This document shows positions 25,847 through 35,015 of a DNA stretch of 64,000 bases, one piece after another. The stretch's first letter is position 1; the number at the start of each line of letters is the position of its first letter. The position numbers were made by a program, and so were the translations under genes. The stretch comes from Noviherbaspirillum sp. UKPF54. GTDB taxonomy: Bacteria > Pseudomonadota > Gammaproteobacteria > Burkholderiales > Burkholderiaceae_D. The notes under the pieces were generated by a model. It was not told the origin of the DNA and ran no database searches. It saw nothing but the letters and a program-made list of their open reading frames with translations. The DNA lies in contig NZ_CP040128.1 of assembly GCF_007874125.1 (NCBI RefSeq), positions 682,001 to 746,000 of the forward strand. Direction: 5' to 3'.

Positions 25847-27031
25847 ATGTCCACCGGTTTCGGTCCAGAAGAAGCGCGCAATTACATGCACCAACTGCTT
25901 AAGGCGATGAACCAGGCCGGCGGGTCGGACTTGTTCATCTCCGCCGATTTCCCGCCCAGCATGAAAGTGCAGGGGGCGATGAAACCGCTGAGCCAGCAAA
26001 AACTCAACGGCGACATCACGAAGAAGCTTGCGCTGTCGCTGATGAACGAGCGCCAGCAGAACGAATTCGAAGCCGAGCTGGAGTGCAATTTCGCGATCTC
26101 GCTTCCCAGCGTGTGCCGCTTCCGCGTCAACGTCTTCGTGCAGCAGCAGCAGGTCGGCATGGTGATCCGCACCATCGCCTCCGAGATCCCCAACTTCGCC
26201 AAGCTCGGCCTGCCCGACGTGCTGAAAGACGTCATCATGACCAAGCGCGGTCTGGTGCTGGTCGTCGGCGGCACCGGCTCGGGCAAGTCGACCACGCTGG
26301 CGGCAATGATCGACCACCGCAACGAAAACTCGGCCGGCCACATCATCACCGTGGAAGACCCGGTCGAGTACGTGCACAAGAACAAATCGTGCCTCATCAC
26401 GCACCGCGAAGTCGGCGTCGATACGCACTCCTGGCACCACGCATTGAAGAACACGCTGCGCCAGGCGCCGGACGTGATCCTGATCGGCGAGATCCGCGAC
26501 ACCGAAACCATGGAGCACGCCATCGCCTTCGCCGAGACCGGCCACCTGTGCCTGGGCACGCTGCACGCCAACAACGCCAACCAGACGCTCGACCGCATCA
26601 TCAACTTCTTTCCCGAGGAGCGGCGCAACCAGCTGCTGGGCGACCTGTCGTCCAACCTGCGCGCCATCATTTCGCAGCGCCTGGTACGCACCGAGGACGG
26701 CAAGGGCCGCAAGGCCGCCATCGAAATCCTGCTCAATACCCCGACGATCGCCGAGCAAATCCTGAAAGGCCAGTTCCACGCAATCAAGGAAACCATGGCC
26801 AAGTCGAAGGAACTGGGCATGCGCACCTTCGACCAGGCGCTGTTCGAGCTGTACAACACCGGCCACATCGGCTACGACGAAGCGATCCGCAACGCCGACT
26901 CTGCCAACGAGCTGCGGCTGCAGATCAAGCTCAAGGCCGAGCGCGGCCAGCCGGGCGACAAGGGGAGCGGCGCGTTCAACCTCGCGATCGACGAGGACAA
27001 GGACGAGGAAGAAGAGCAGAAGGGGAAGTGA
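25847..27031 (+). CDS. pilU: PilU-type type IV pilus retraction ATPase
   Basis: A 394-aa hexameric ATPase of the PilT/PilU family. Walker A is GGTGSGKST at residues 141-149. The Asp box, Walker B-like VILIGEIRDTETMEHAI and the His box GHLCLGTLHANNA follow. The acidic C-terminal tail (DEDKDEEEEQKGK) is typical of PilU and not of PilT. PilU helps PilT pull in the pilus and usually depends on it. No pilT or other pilus gene is in this window, so the gene stands alone. The ATG at 25847 was chosen by alignment to the usual N-terminus. Confidence 0.9.
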   Translation: MSTGFGPEEARNYMHQLLKAMNQAGGSDLFISADFPPSMKVQGAMKPLSQQKLNGDITKKLALSLMNERQQNEFEAELECNFAISLPSVCRFRVNVFVQQQQVGMVIRTIASEIPNFAKLGLPDVLKDVIMTKRGLVLVVGGTGSGKSTTLAAMIDHRNENSAGHIITVEDPVEYVHKNKSCLITHREVGVDTHSWHHALKNTLRQAPDVILIGEIRDTETMEHAIAFAETGHLCLGTLHANNANQTLDRIINFFPEERRNQLLGDLSSNLRAIISQRLVRTEDGKGRKAAIEILLNTPTIAEQILKGQFHAIKETMAKSKELGMRTFDQALFELYNTGHIGYDEAIRNADSANELRLQIKLKAERGQPGDKGSGAFNLAIDEDKDEEEEQKGK

Positions 27032-27369
27032 GGCAGGTTGTTCCCGCGGTTTGTTTCACAACGACCATTCGCCAAGGGACGGCAAATCAGGCGGTCGAGA
27101 TAGGCGGACTGCAAGGAAGCTTAATCAGACGCTGGCTGTCTACCGACATCGAGTCAGGTATTAAGACCTGTTCAGTTGGTTGAAACCATTATCGGGATAT
27201 TTGGCAATTGGCGTTCTATTTTTACTGTTAAGCCAAATATGGGGAGGCCAGTTTTCATGCCGGTAAATATTGTCACGGCGTTCGAAAGCGCCATGGCGTT
27301 CGGCCGCCGCAGGGGATATTGCATTAGGCGCCAAGAAATGCGAAGCGTCTGTGCAAGGGAGGTTGATGA
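27032..27369. other. 338-bp intergenic region, AT-richer than flanks
   Basis: No gene seen. The only structure is a 9-bp inverted repeat ATATTTGGC / GCCAAATAT at 27197-27205 and 27232-27240, 26 bp apart. The region visibly drops in GC compared with the neighbours and may carry the promoter of the glutathione transferase gene. Confidence 0.45.
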
Positions 27370-27993
27370 ATGCTGAAGATCCTGGGGAAGTCATCGTCGA
27401 TAAACGTACGCAAGGTGCTTTGGACCTGCGAGGAGTTGGGGCTGCCATATGAGCAGGAGCAGTGGGGCGCGGGATTTCGATCGACGGAGACGGAAGACTT
27501 TCGAGCGCTCAATCCGAACGCGATGGTTCCAGTACTTATCGACGAAGAATTCGTCCTATGGGAATCCAATGCCATCTGCAGATATCTCGCAAGCCGAGAA
27601 GCGAACTTCGCGCTGCTATCCGGCGATCCGAAGCGGCGCGCACTGGTCGAGCAGTGGATGGACTGGCAGGCCACTGAACTGAACAACTCCTGGCGCTATG
27701 CGTTCATGGCGCTGGTCCGGCAAAGCGCCGCGCATTCAGACCCTGCCGCCATCGCTGCCGGCGTGGAAGGCTGGAATCGTCACATGGGTATCGTGGAAGC
27801 GCAGCTGTCGCGCACGGGGGCCTACATGGCGGGCGAGACCTTCTCGCTGGCGGACATCGTGATCGGGTTGTCTGTCAACCGGTGGTTCATGACACCGATG
27901 CGCCGGCCCGTGCTTCCCGCCGTGGAGGCGTACTACGAGCGCCTGAATGAGCGGGCAGGGTACCGCATGCATGGGCGCAATGGCATGCCGTAA
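27370..27993 (+). CDS. glutathione S-transferase family protein
   Basis: A 207-aa GST. The N-terminal thioredoxin-like domain (residues 1-80) begins LKILGKSSSINVRKVLWTCEELGL, with Ser near residue 9 in the place of the catalytic Ser/Tyr and the ESNAIC motif for glutathione binding near 66. The C-terminal helical domain has the usual SLADIVIG Asp (about residue 163). It conjugates glutathione to electrophiles; the substrate is unknown. AGGGAGG lies before the ATG. It converges with the sstT gene. Confidence 0.9.
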   Translation: MLKILGKSSSINVRKVLWTCEELGLPYEQEQWGAGFRSTETEDFRALNPNAMVPVLIDEEFVLWESNAICRYLASREANFALLSGDPKRRALVEQWMDWQATELNNSWRYAFMALVRQSAAHSDPAAIAAGVEGWNRHMGIVEAQLSRTGAYMAGETFSLADIVIGLSVNRWFMTPMRRPVLPAVEAYYERLNERAGYRMHGRNGMP

Positions 27994-28013
27994 CCGTGAG
28001 GGCCTGTACACCG

Positions 28014-28113
28014 AAGCCGGAATGCATCCGTCGCGCTCCGGCTTGCGCAGGTGATGTTCCGTGATGCCTGGGAATGACTAGCGAGCGCGGCCACCGTTCG
28101 GAACGGCGGCCGC
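28014..28113. terminator. two hairpins between convergent gst and sstT
   Basis: Arms AAGCCGGA / TCCGGCTT at 28014-28021 and 28037-28044 (15-nt loop) follow the gst stop. A stronger stem with one mismatch, GCGGCCACCGTT / AACGGCGGCCGC at 28087-28098 and 28102-28113 with a CGG loop, lies just past the sstT stop. Neither has a long T run. Confidence 0.5.
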
Positions 28114-28122
28114 GTTCCGGCA

Positions 28123-29352
28123 TTACTGCTTGTCCACGTCGCCCATGGCGATGCAGGCGGCGGCGGTGAACAGCACGTCGCTGGAGGAATTGAGCGCGGT
28201 CTCCGCGGAATCCTGCAGCACGCCGATGATGAAGCCGACCGCGACGACCTGCATCGCGATGTCGTTCGAAATGCCGAACAGACTGCAGGCCAGCGGAATC
28301 AGCAGCAGCGAGCCGCCGGCCACGCCGGAGGCGCCGCAGGCGCAGAGCGATGCGACCACGCTCAGCAGAATGGCGGTCGGAATGTCCACCGCGATGCCGA
28401 GCGTGTTGACCGCGGCCATGGTCAGCACGGTGATGGTGATCGCCGCGCCGGCCATGTTGATGGTCGCGCCCAGCGGGATCGATACCGAATACGTGTCCTC
28501 ATGCAGGCCGAGGCGCTTGCTCAGTTCCAGGTTGACCGGAATGTTGGCGGCGGAGCTGCGCGTGAAGAAGGCGGTGATGCCGCTGTCGCGCAAGCAGGTC
28601 AGCACCAGCGGGTAAGGATTGCGCCGGATCTTCCACCAGACGATGGCCGGGTTGACGACGAGCGCGATGAACAGCATGCAGCCGAGCAGCACGGCGAGCA
28701 GGTGCAGGTATCCCAGCAGCGCGTTCAAGCCCGCGTCGGCGAAGGTCGAGGCGACCAGGCCGAAGATGCCCAGCGGTGCAAAACTGATCACCGCCTTGAC
28801 GATCAGCGAAATGCCGTTCGACAGATCGGTGAAGACCATGCGCGTGGTCTGGCTCGCATGCCGGATCGTGATGCCCAGGCCGACCGCCCACATGAGGATG
28901 CCGATGAAGTTGCCGTTGATGAGCGCCTTGACCGGATTGTCGATGGCGCTCATCAGCAGCGAGTGCAGCACTTCCACGACGCTGCCCGGCGCCGCTGCCT
29001 TCACGTCGCCGGCGGCCAGCATCAGCGTGGAAGGAAACAGGAAGCTGGCCGCGACCGCGACGACTGCGGCGGCGAAGGTGCCGATCAGGTACAGCAGCAG
29101 GATCGGCCGGATATGGGTCTGCTGGCCCGGCTGGTGGTCGGCGATCGACGCGGTGACCAGCACGAACACCAGGATCGGCGCGACAGCCTTCAGTCCGGCG
29201 ATGAATACATTGCCGAGGAAACCGGCCGACTGCGCAGCAGCCGGCGAGAACGTCGCGAGCAGGATACCGGCAACCATGCCGATGATGATCTGCTGGACAA
29301 GGCTGACGCGGCTGAACAGGCGCGAAACGGGGGCGATGAGAAAAGTAGCCAT
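28123..29352 (-). CDS. sstT: serine/threonine:Na+ symporter SstT
   Basis: A 409-aa dicarboxylate/amino acid:cation symporter. The sequence begins [21 protein letters not shown] and matches SstT in length and layout, with eight helices, two re-entrant loops and the [21 protein letters not shown]er-rich segment (about residues 264-284) that binds the substrate. [12 protein letters not shown] and the second hairpin [12 protein letters not shown] follow. It imports serine and threonine with sodium across the inner membrane. The ATG at 29352 fits the family length. The open frame continues upstream, but that part does not look like protein-coding sequence. Confidence 0.93.
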   Translation of the reverse strand: MATFLIAPVSRLFSRVSLVQQIIIGMVAGILLATFSPAAAQSAGFLGNVFIAGLKAVAPILVFVLVTASIADHQPGQQTHIRPILLLYLIGTFAAAVVAVAASFLFPSTLMLAAGDVKAAAPGSVVEVLHSLLMSAIDNPVKALINGNFIGILMWAVGLGITIRHASQTTRMVFTDLSNGISLIVKAVISFAPLGIFGLVASTFADAGLNALLGYLHLLAVLLGCMLFIALVVNPAIVWWKIRRNPYPLVLTCLRDSGITAFFTRSSAANIPVNLELSKRLGLHEDTYSVSIPLGATINMAGAAITITVLTMAAVNTLGIAVDIPTAILLSVVASLCACGASGVAGGSLLLIPLACSLFGISNDIAMQVVAVGFIIGVLQDSAETALNSSSDVLFTAAACIAMGDVDKQ

Positions 29353-29916
29353 GGCGTGATATGACAGTTGTAAACCAGGAAGAAAATGTGGCCAGAAGTC
29401 TGGCGAACGATAAGGCGTAAGGCGACGTGCGAAGCTCGGTGGCGAAAACCGGTACGGGAAAACGGTGTTACGGGCGCAAACTGGGCGCAGGTATTGCCGA
29501 AAAAAAACAGGGCGAGACTGTATCACAGCTGAACAAGCAAATAAATTGACATGACTCATTGAAATTAAATAGATGCAACAACGTTGCAGGAATGGCATGG
29601 CGGAAGCGGGACGCAATTTGACGTTCTTCAGCCAATGAATGCCTTGTGCTGCAGCCCTGACGGCTGTGCGAAGGCGGTTTGCCGCCGTTGTACTTGCAGC
29701 GCTTGCACCAGCAGGAGATCGAGCAAACGCGGTTGTCTTTCTGTTATTGTTTTGTGCACGCCTTGTTTCTCGTTTATTTAATCCCGTGTATGCGCGCATA
29801 ACGAGCCAAGGCCAGCCGCCAGGCGGTTTGCGGGCGGTTGAGCGAATTTGCATAAGGGTTCGCGGCCGTGCATGACGGCGCGAGCTGCCCTGTTAAATGC
29901 ATAGTGAAAGGAACTT
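29353..29916. other. 564-bp intergenic region
   Basis: This lies between sstT (minus) and a VOC-family gene (plus). The sstT frame stays open on the minus strand to about 29853, but the translation lacks family resemblance and has no good start, so I do not extend the gene. A TTGACA hexamer at 29546-29551 has no convincing partner. No gene seen. Confidence 0.5.
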
Positions 29917-30297
29917 ATGATCGATCACACCGGAGTAGTCGTCAGCGACTTCGATAGAAGCAAGCGGTTCTATTCGGCGGCGCTTAAGCCAATCGGCTTC
30001 GATCTGCTGGCGGAATTTCCCGCGGCGATTACGGGGCATGCCGATGTCGCCGGCTTCGGGGAGCCACCGAAACCGGAATTCTGGATAAGCCTCGGCACCC
30101 CCAACAAACCCGCAGTTCACATCGCCTTCCGGGTGAAGAGCAGGGGCGATGTCGACGCATTTTATAGCGCTGCAATCGAAGCGGGCGGAGTCGATAATGG
30201 CCCGCCTGGCATTCGGGCACATTATCATCCGAACTATTATGGCGCTTTCGTGCTGGATCCGGATGGACACAATATCGAAGCGGTCTGCCATGAATAA
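29917..30297 (+). CDS. VOC/glyoxalase-fold protein
   Basis: A 126-aa protein of the vicinal-oxygen-chelate fold. The typical start is MIDHTGVVVSDFDRSKRFYS with metal-binding His 4, and the second half has VHIAFRVKSRGDVDAFY and the final NYYGAFVLDPDGHNIEAV with Glu 122 as a ligand. Such proteins are glyoxalases, dioxygenases or resistance proteins; the substrate cannot be told. A GAAAGGAA site precedes the ATG. It opens a stretch of small enzymes with lower GC than the flanks. Confidence 0.85.
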   Translation: MIDHTGVVVSDFDRSKRFYSAALKPIGFDLLAEFPAAITGHADVAGFGEPPKPEFWISLGTPNKPAVHIAFRVKSRGDVDAFYSAAIEAGGVDNGPPGIRAHYHPNYYGAFVLDPDGHNIEAVCHE

Positions 30298-30410
30298 GCG
30301 ATCAAATTCTTCTCTTAACTCGTCGCAGAAGGCGGGTGCGAGAAAGCGTTGTACATCTGAGCTTATGCGTTAGAAAAACCATTTGGTTCGCTGAGATGAG
30401 GAGATGATTC

Positions 30411-30902
30411 ATGCGGTTACAAGCTCGCAGCATTTGCAGTGTGGCGAAAATGCTCGCCGTACTTCTGCTATCAAGCGGTTCTGCAGCGTTTTCGCAAACG
30501 CCGCAAGAGCATGTCCATCGGATGTCCCACAGCGTCATGCCTTTCGACGCCTCAAAGACCATACACATGTTCAAGATGACCGAGTCGGGAGGCGTGCAGC
30601 AGGTTGTCGCGAGAGAGCCAGGCGATACCGATCAAGTGTCACTGGTTCGGCAGCATCTTAAGCACGAGGCCGGAAGGTTTCAACACGGCGACTATTCGGA
30701 CCCGGCGAAGCTGCACGGTACGGACATGCCAGGCCTTAAGGAACTTCAAGCCGAGGCCTCACGCATCAGGGTTTCGTATGTGGAATTGCCGATGGGTGCT
30801 GCAATCACATTCCAGACGGATGATCTTCACCTCATAACGGCTATTCACCGCTGGTTCGGCGCTCAGCTTTCGGAACACGGTGCCGATGCCAGGGCAGAGT
30901 GA
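30411..30902 (+). CDS. exported conserved hypothetical protein
   Basis: A 163-aa protein with a signal peptide (hydrophobic MLAVLLLSSGSAAFSQ, cleavage near residue 29). The mature part has the pattern HSVMPFDASKTIHMFKMTESGG, DQVSLVRQHLKHEA, LHGTDMPGLKEL and the closing HRWFGAQLSEHGADAR. I recognise it as a family widespread in Burkholderiales, sometimes misnamed in databases as aspartate carbamoyltransferase; nothing in it supports that activity. Many His and Met residues could bind a metal. It is periplasmic by prediction. Function unknown. Confidence 0.72.
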   Translation: MRLQARSICSVAKMLAVLLLSSGSAAFSQTPQEHVHRMSHSVMPFDASKTIHMFKMTESGGVQQVVAREPGDTDQVSLVRQHLKHEAGRFQHGDYSDPAKLHGTDMPGLKELQAEASRIRVSYVELPMGAAITFQTDDLHLITAIHRWFGAQLSEHGADARAE

Positions 30903-31050
30903 GCCTCGCTGGTCCAGGGGGCTCCGGTCGACTGGCTGAATCGTTAGCTCTCCTGGATATGACGTCATACGTACCTGCGTATGACTTTGTCTAAATCTCA
31001 AAGATGAACACTGATTTGCGAGCAGTCCAGTCATCTCAGCGTTAGAAACA

Positions 31051-31641
31051 ATGCCAAGCATGGGAAAGAACAGACTTGAAGCGTTCAGCGATGGCGTCCT
31101 GGCCATCATCATTACCATCATGGTGCTGGAAATGAAAGTACCTCATGGCCATGATTTCGCATCTCTGGCGCCGTTGCTGCCGGTCTTTCTCAGCTACGTC
31201 TTAAGCTACCTGTACGTCGGCATCTACTGGAACAATCACCATCACATGCTTCACGCAACCAGGTACGTTTCTGGCGGTGTGCTCTGGGCTAATCTGAATT
31301 TACTGTTCTGGCTTTCACTTCTGCCGTTTGCGACAGGATGGATGGGAGAGAATCACTTTTCAGCCTTGCCCAGCGCTGCATACGGCGTCGTGCTGCTGAT
31401 GGCTGCGATAGCCTATAAACTTCTTCAAACATGCATCATTTCAATCGAGGGGCAAGACTCTCTTTTGAAGCGCGCAATCGGATCGGACTGGAAGGGAAAA
31501 CTTTCACCGGTTCTTTATATGGCAGGCATTGGCGCCTCCTTCCTCAAGCCATGGATAGGGCAAAGCCTCTATGTTTTTGCAGCACTTATCTGGCTGGTTC
31601 CCGACCGACGCATTGAGCGTATGCTCGATCATCATGAATAA
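31051..31641 (+). CDS. TMEM175-family potassium channel protein
   Basis: A 196-aa membrane protein of the bacterial TMEM175 (DUF1211) family of K+ channels. The hallmark motif is FSDGVLAIIITIMVLEMK in helix 1 (about residues 12-30). Six hydrophobic helices and the HHHMLHAT and NLLFWLSLLPF segments complete the family pattern. These channels work as tetramers. An in-frame ATG at 31060 (MGKNRLEAFSDG) is an equally good start. The gene is AT-richer than the flanking chromosome. Confidence 0.88.
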   Translation: MPSMGKNRLEAFSDGVLAIIITIMVLEMKVPHGHDFASLAPLLPVFLSYVLSYLYVGIYWNNHHHMLHATRYVSGGVLWANLNLLFWLSLLPFATGWMGENHFSALPSAAYGVVLLMAAIAYKLLQTCIISIEGQDSLLKRAIGSDWKGKLSPVLYMAGIGASFLKPWIGQSLYVFAALIWLVPDRRIERMLDHHE

Positions 31642-31822
31642 TTAGGCGACAAATCCTGCATCGAGGATTGTCATCTGTCAGTGAAACGCGACCAAACAGT
31701 CGTAACCCAGATTCGGCAGACCAGCTCACCCTGACTTGACGCCGCCAGTTGAGCTTCTCGTAAGCTGCCGTTGACTTGTAATTAGCCATGCTTGCATACC
31801 AACAGGGAATACCTTGGCATTT

Positions 31823-31847
31823 AAACATATACTTAAAATATATGTTT
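31823..31847. promoter_or_regulatory. palindromic operator candidate upstream of the SDR gene
   Basis: Perfect 9-bp inverted repeat AAACATATA / TATATGTTT (arms 31823-31831 and 31839-31847, 7-nt AT-rich spacer), 62 bp before the SDR start codon. The spacing and AT-rich arms fit a dimeric repressor such as a TetR, MarR or HxlR protein, but no such regulator gene is adjacent. Confidence 0.55.
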
Positions 31848-31909
31848 TATGCTAGAGTGCAGTTACCCATTTTTGCAACCGCACGAGAAGTCCCTTTAGG
31901 AGAAAGCAT

Positions 31910-32659
31910 ATGAAACGTCTGGACGGAAAAACCGCTGTAGTAACGGGCGCAAGCAGTGGTATTGGGCGCGCGATTGTTGAACGATTTATCGCCGAAGGCG
32001 CGAAGGTTTTCGCTTTTGCTCGTAATGCCGAGGCGCTGAAAGCACTGGAAGCCGCATATCCGGGACAGGTTGTCGCGGTCAATGGCGATGTCACGCGCCA
32101 AGAAGACCTGAAGCAATTAGTGGAGACGGTTCTGAAGCAGACCGACGCCATTGATATCCTTGTTCCGAACGCAGGGATTGCCCGTGTTGTATCGTTCGAG
32201 GACAGCACAGCCGACGCATTCTCCGAACAGTTTTCGGTGAATTTATTCGGTGCGGCCGAAACGGCGCGTCTTTTCGTGCCGCATATCCGCAAGGGAGGCT
32301 CGATCCAGTTCATCACAACCTTCTTGACGCAGGTCGGCTTCCCGGGTCTGGCCATCTACAGCGCTAGCAAGGCGGCACTCAAGTCCCTATCACAGACACT
32401 GGCAGCAGAATTGGCGCCGAAAGGGATACGTGTGAATTCTATTGCGCCTGGTCCCATTGCCACACCCTTGTGGGGCACGGTCGGATTACCGGCAGATACG
32501 CTCGGCGTAGTTGCGGAAAAAATCAATGCCCGGCTCATGCAAGGCACATTTGGTCAGCCTGAGGATATCGCCGAGACTTCCGTCTTCTTGGCTTCAAATG
32601 CGGCAAAGAACATTTACGGTCAAGAAATTGTTGTCGATGGCGGGTATACCATCGGATAA
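31910..32659 (+). CDS. short-chain dehydrogenase/reductase
   Basis: A 249-aa SDR oxidoreductase. The NAD(P) motif is TGASSGIGRAI (residues 12-22), the NAG element is VPNAGIARV and the catalytic Tyr-x3-Lys is IYSASKAALKSL (about residues 149-160), with the upstream Ser in the position usual for the family. The C-terminal YGQEIVVDGGYTIG closes the family pattern. It reduces or oxidises a carbonyl/alcohol of unknown identity. A TTTAGGAG site lies 7 nt before the ATG, and a strong palindrome lies upstream. Confidence 0.92.
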   Translation: MKRLDGKTAVVTGASSGIGRAIVERFIAEGAKVFAFARNAEALKALEAAYPGQVVAVNGDVTRQEDLKQLVETVLKQTDAIDILVPNAGIARVVSFEDSTADAFSEQFSVNLFGAAETARLFVPHIRKGGSIQFITTFLTQVGFPGLAIYSASKAALKSLSQTLAAELAPKGIRVNSIAPGPIATPLWGTVGLPADTLGVVAEKINARLMQGTFGQPEDIAETSVFLASNAAKNIYGQEIVVDGGYTIG

Positions 32660-33109
32660 GAAGCCGGTGTAGGCGAATCGAGGCTTGGCAGTTTCCCCCG
32701 GCCCAAAGAGGAATTGTCAGGCCGATTTCAGCGGTATAGTTCTTGTTGACGGTGTCGCAGAGATCGCCGTTTCGCAATGGTGCGGATGATGCCGAAACTG
32801 AACCGCTACCTCGCCGCACCTGCTTACCGCGCCGGAAGCGTCGAAGACGAATTGTCGGAACGACTGCGGACGACGAAACGGCCCAGATGATTGCAAGCGA
32901 CCGCTACATGCAATCGAATTTCTGCAAATATGAGCAATCTGACCAAGCAATGGTCTGAACTGGCTCAAACTGCATTTGGCCAGGGAAAGTATGCTGGGTC
33001 GGCAAAATGGTTTGCCACGGTCATTCCCTAACCACAAAAACTCGATCGTTCAAACCTGTTCACGACCGCGACGTTCGTGACCAAAGAAGACAAAGATGCA
33101 GGAGACGAC
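32660..33109. other. 450-bp region without an intact gene
   Basis: Several short open frames on both strands lack ribosome sites and recognisable domains. Parts of it, for example 32720-32890, look like eroded coding sequence, such as a dead regulator or enzyme fragment, but I cannot identify a source. A ribosome site for the following gene is at its right edge (CAGGAGACGAC). Confidence 0.45.
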
Positions 33110-33595
33110 ATGACGAAGCAAGCAAAGAACACGATTTGCCTTTGGTACGAGGGCGACGCCGAGGAAGCGGCGCGGTTTTACGCCCAGACCTTCCCCGATT
33201 CGTCCGTTGGCGCGGTGCACCGCGCGCCGGGAGATTTTCCGTCCGGGAAGGAAGGAGATGTGTTGACCGTCGAGTTCACCGTGATGGGAATTCCCTGCAT
33301 CGGGCTCAATGGCGGGCCCGATTTCAAGCACAATGAAGCGTTCTCCTTCCAGGTCGCAACGACTGACCAGGCCGAAACGGATCGTTACTGGAACGCGATC
33401 GTCGGCAACGGCGGCCAAGAGAGCGTGTGCGGCTGGTGCAAGGACAAATGGGGCCTGTCCTGGCAGATTACGCCGCTGGCTTTGACAAATGCGGTCACCG
33501 ACCCGGATCGCGGCGCCGCCAAGCGCGCATTCGACGCGATGATGCAGATGAAAAAGATCGACATCGCAGCCATCGAGGCGGCGCATCGCGGTTGA
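33110..33595 (+). CDS. VOC-superfamily protein (PhnB-like)
   Basis: A 161-aa PhnB-type protein. The family pattern is NTICLWYEGDAEEAARFYAQTFPDSSV, VEFTVMGIPCIGLNGGPDFKHNEAFSFQV and the central CGWCKDKWGLSWQITP. These proteins have the VOC fold and often no metal centre; database names such as 3-demethylubiquinone methyltransferase are misleading. An AGGAG site lies 7 nt before the ATG. It is the first of a run of small plus-strand genes. Confidence 0.87.
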   Translation: MTKQAKNTICLWYEGDAEEAARFYAQTFPDSSVGAVHRAPGDFPSGKEGDVLTVEFTVMGIPCIGLNGGPDFKHNEAFSFQVATTDQAETDRYWNAIVGNGGQESVCGWCKDKWGLSWQITPLALTNAVTDPDRGAAKRAFDAMMQMKKIDIAAIEAAHRG

Positions 33596-33695
33596 AATGG
33601 CGCCTTCGCGGGCATGCACCGGGCCGGTTCCGAGTGGGTGGTTTTCCACCAGTTTCGCACTCGCCCGGACGCCGAATTAAAGAGGAGAAATCGGC

Positions 33696-34106
33696 ATGAC
33701 GAAAAGCGAGCCCCAGCAAGGCAAGCCTCCTTCCCGGCTCATCGACGAGAGAATCCAGGAGCTGGCTGACTGGCGTGGAGAAATGCTCGGCCGGCTGCGC
33801 GCCCTGGTAAAGGAAGCGGACCCCGACGTCATCGAAGAATGGAAATGGAGAGGGGTGCCGGTGTGGTCGCACGGCGGATTGATCTGCACCGGGGAAACCT
33901 ACAAGAACGTCGTGAAGATGACCTTCGCCAAAGGGGCTTCCCTGGATGATCCTGCCGGCCTCTTCAACTCCAGCCTCGAGGGCAACACAAGACGCGCCAT
34001 CGACTTCCGCGAGGGAGACGAGGTGGACGAGGCGGCATTGAAGGCGCTGATTCGCGCCGCCGTGGCGCTGAACAACTCAAAAGCATCAAAAGCGCGAAAC
34101 ATCTGA
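33696..34106 (+). CDS. DUF1801-family protein
   Basis: A 136-aa protein with the YdhG/DUF1801 pattern: IQELADWRGEMLGRLRALVKEADPDVIEEWKWRGVPVW, followed by GGLICTGETYKNVVKMTFAKGA and a helical C-terminus. The fold is related to frataxin-like or iron-binding proteins, and the activity is unknown. GAGGAGAAA precedes the ATG. The cargo-like neighbours (PhnB, methyltransferase, SRPBCC, GFA) often travel together in proteobacteria. Confidence 0.85.
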   Translation: MTKSEPQQGKPPSRLIDERIQELADWRGEMLGRLRALVKEADPDVIEEWKWRGVPVWSHGGLICTGETYKNVVKMTFAKGASLDDPAGLFNSSLEGNTRRAIDFREGDEVDEAALKALIRAAVALNNSKASKARNI

Positions 34107-34151
34107 CATCGCGCCGCTTTTCGCGCGCAGTCCAACCGGAGGAAAACACGC

Positions 34152-34943
34152 ATGGCGAACGAACAGATCCGTTTCGATGACGGGGCGGCCTACGAACGAT
34201 ACATGGGGAAGTGGAGCCAGCTTGCGGGCGAGGCTTTTCTCGACTGGCTTGCGCCGGAACCCGGATGGCGCTGGCTCGACGTGGGCTGCGGCAACGGCGC
34301 CTTTACCGAAATGCTCGTCGAGCGCTGCGCGCCGGCCTCGGTGAGCGGAATAGACCCGTCCGAGGGGCAGCTTGCCTATGCGCGCGCACGGCCCGCTTCG
34401 CGCGTCGCGCAATTTCACCAGGGCGACGCGATGGCGCTGCCTTTCCCTGACGATGCGTTCGACGCGGCTGTCATGCCCCTGGTGATTTTCTTCGTTCCCG
34501 ACCCGGGCAGGGGCGTGGCCGAAATGGCGCGCGTGGTTTGCCCGGGCGGCAGCGTCTCGGCCTATGCCTGGGACATGGCGGGCGGCGGCTTTCCTTACGA
34601 GGCGCTGCACGCTGAAATGCGGGCAATGGGCGTCGCCGTACCGGTGCCGCCCAGTCCCGGCGCGTCCCGGATAGACGCCATGCGGGACTTATGGACCGGT
34701 GCCGGGCTGGAAGCTGTTGAAACGCACGAAATCACGGTGCAAAGGGCATTCGCCGATTTCGACGACTACTGGGCGACAATCCTCGGCGGACCGAGCGTCG
34801 GTCGGGCGCTCGCGGCGATGGCGTCCGACGATCTCGCGCTTCTCAAGGCGCGGATGCGAGAGCGCTTGCCGGCGGAGGCGACAGGCCGGATTACGTACAG
34901 CGCGCGGGCGAACGCCGTCAAAGGACAGGTGCCCGAACGGTGA
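34152..34943 (+). CDS. class I SAM-dependent methyltransferase
   Basis: A 263-aa methyltransferase. SAM motif I is WLDVGCGNGAFTEML (residues about 37-51), followed by the acidic GIDPSEGQL and the aromatic motif LPFPDDAFDAAVMPLV. The pattern resembles the UbiE/COQ5-like small-molecule methyltransferases (Methyltransf_11). Substrate unknown. A GGAGGA site lies before the ATG. It belongs to the run of small enzymes from 33.1 to 35.9 kb. Confidence 0.88.
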   Translation: MANEQIRFDDGAAYERYMGKWSQLAGEAFLDWLAPEPGWRWLDVGCGNGAFTEMLVERCAPASVSGIDPSEGQLAYARARPASRVAQFHQGDAMALPFPDDAFDAAVMPLVIFFVPDPGRGVAEMARVVCPGGSVSAYAWDMAGGGFPYEALHAEMRAMGVAVPVPPSPGASRIDAMRDLWTGAGLEAVETHEITVQRAFADFDDYWATILGGPSVGRALAAMASDDLALLKARMRERLPAEATGRITYSARANAVKGQVPER

Positions 34944-35015
34944 GGAGGATGCTCCTCGCGGTTTGGGGAACGGCGATTGAGTGGAGAGGATGTGAATCGA
35001 AAGGAGAGTTTGGTT

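Noticed and set aside
27197..27240. 9-bp inverted repeat ATATTTGGC / GCCAAATAT
   Set aside because: The arms are 26 bp apart and lie 130 bp from the next start, so there is no support for an operator or terminator.
29353..29853. In-frame N-terminal extension of sstT
   Set aside because: SstT homologues begin at the chosen ATG. The extension has no good start and no membrane or family pattern.
30411..30902. Aspartate carbamoyltransferase, as a database-style name for the exported protein
   Set aside because: No carbamoyl-phosphate or aspartate-binding motif is present, and the protein has a signal peptide and is half the needed length.
32717..33037. A 106-codon minus-strand open frame between the SDR and PhnB-like genes
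   Set aside because: No ribosome site, no recognised domain and unlikely composition. It is described instead as a region without an intact gene.
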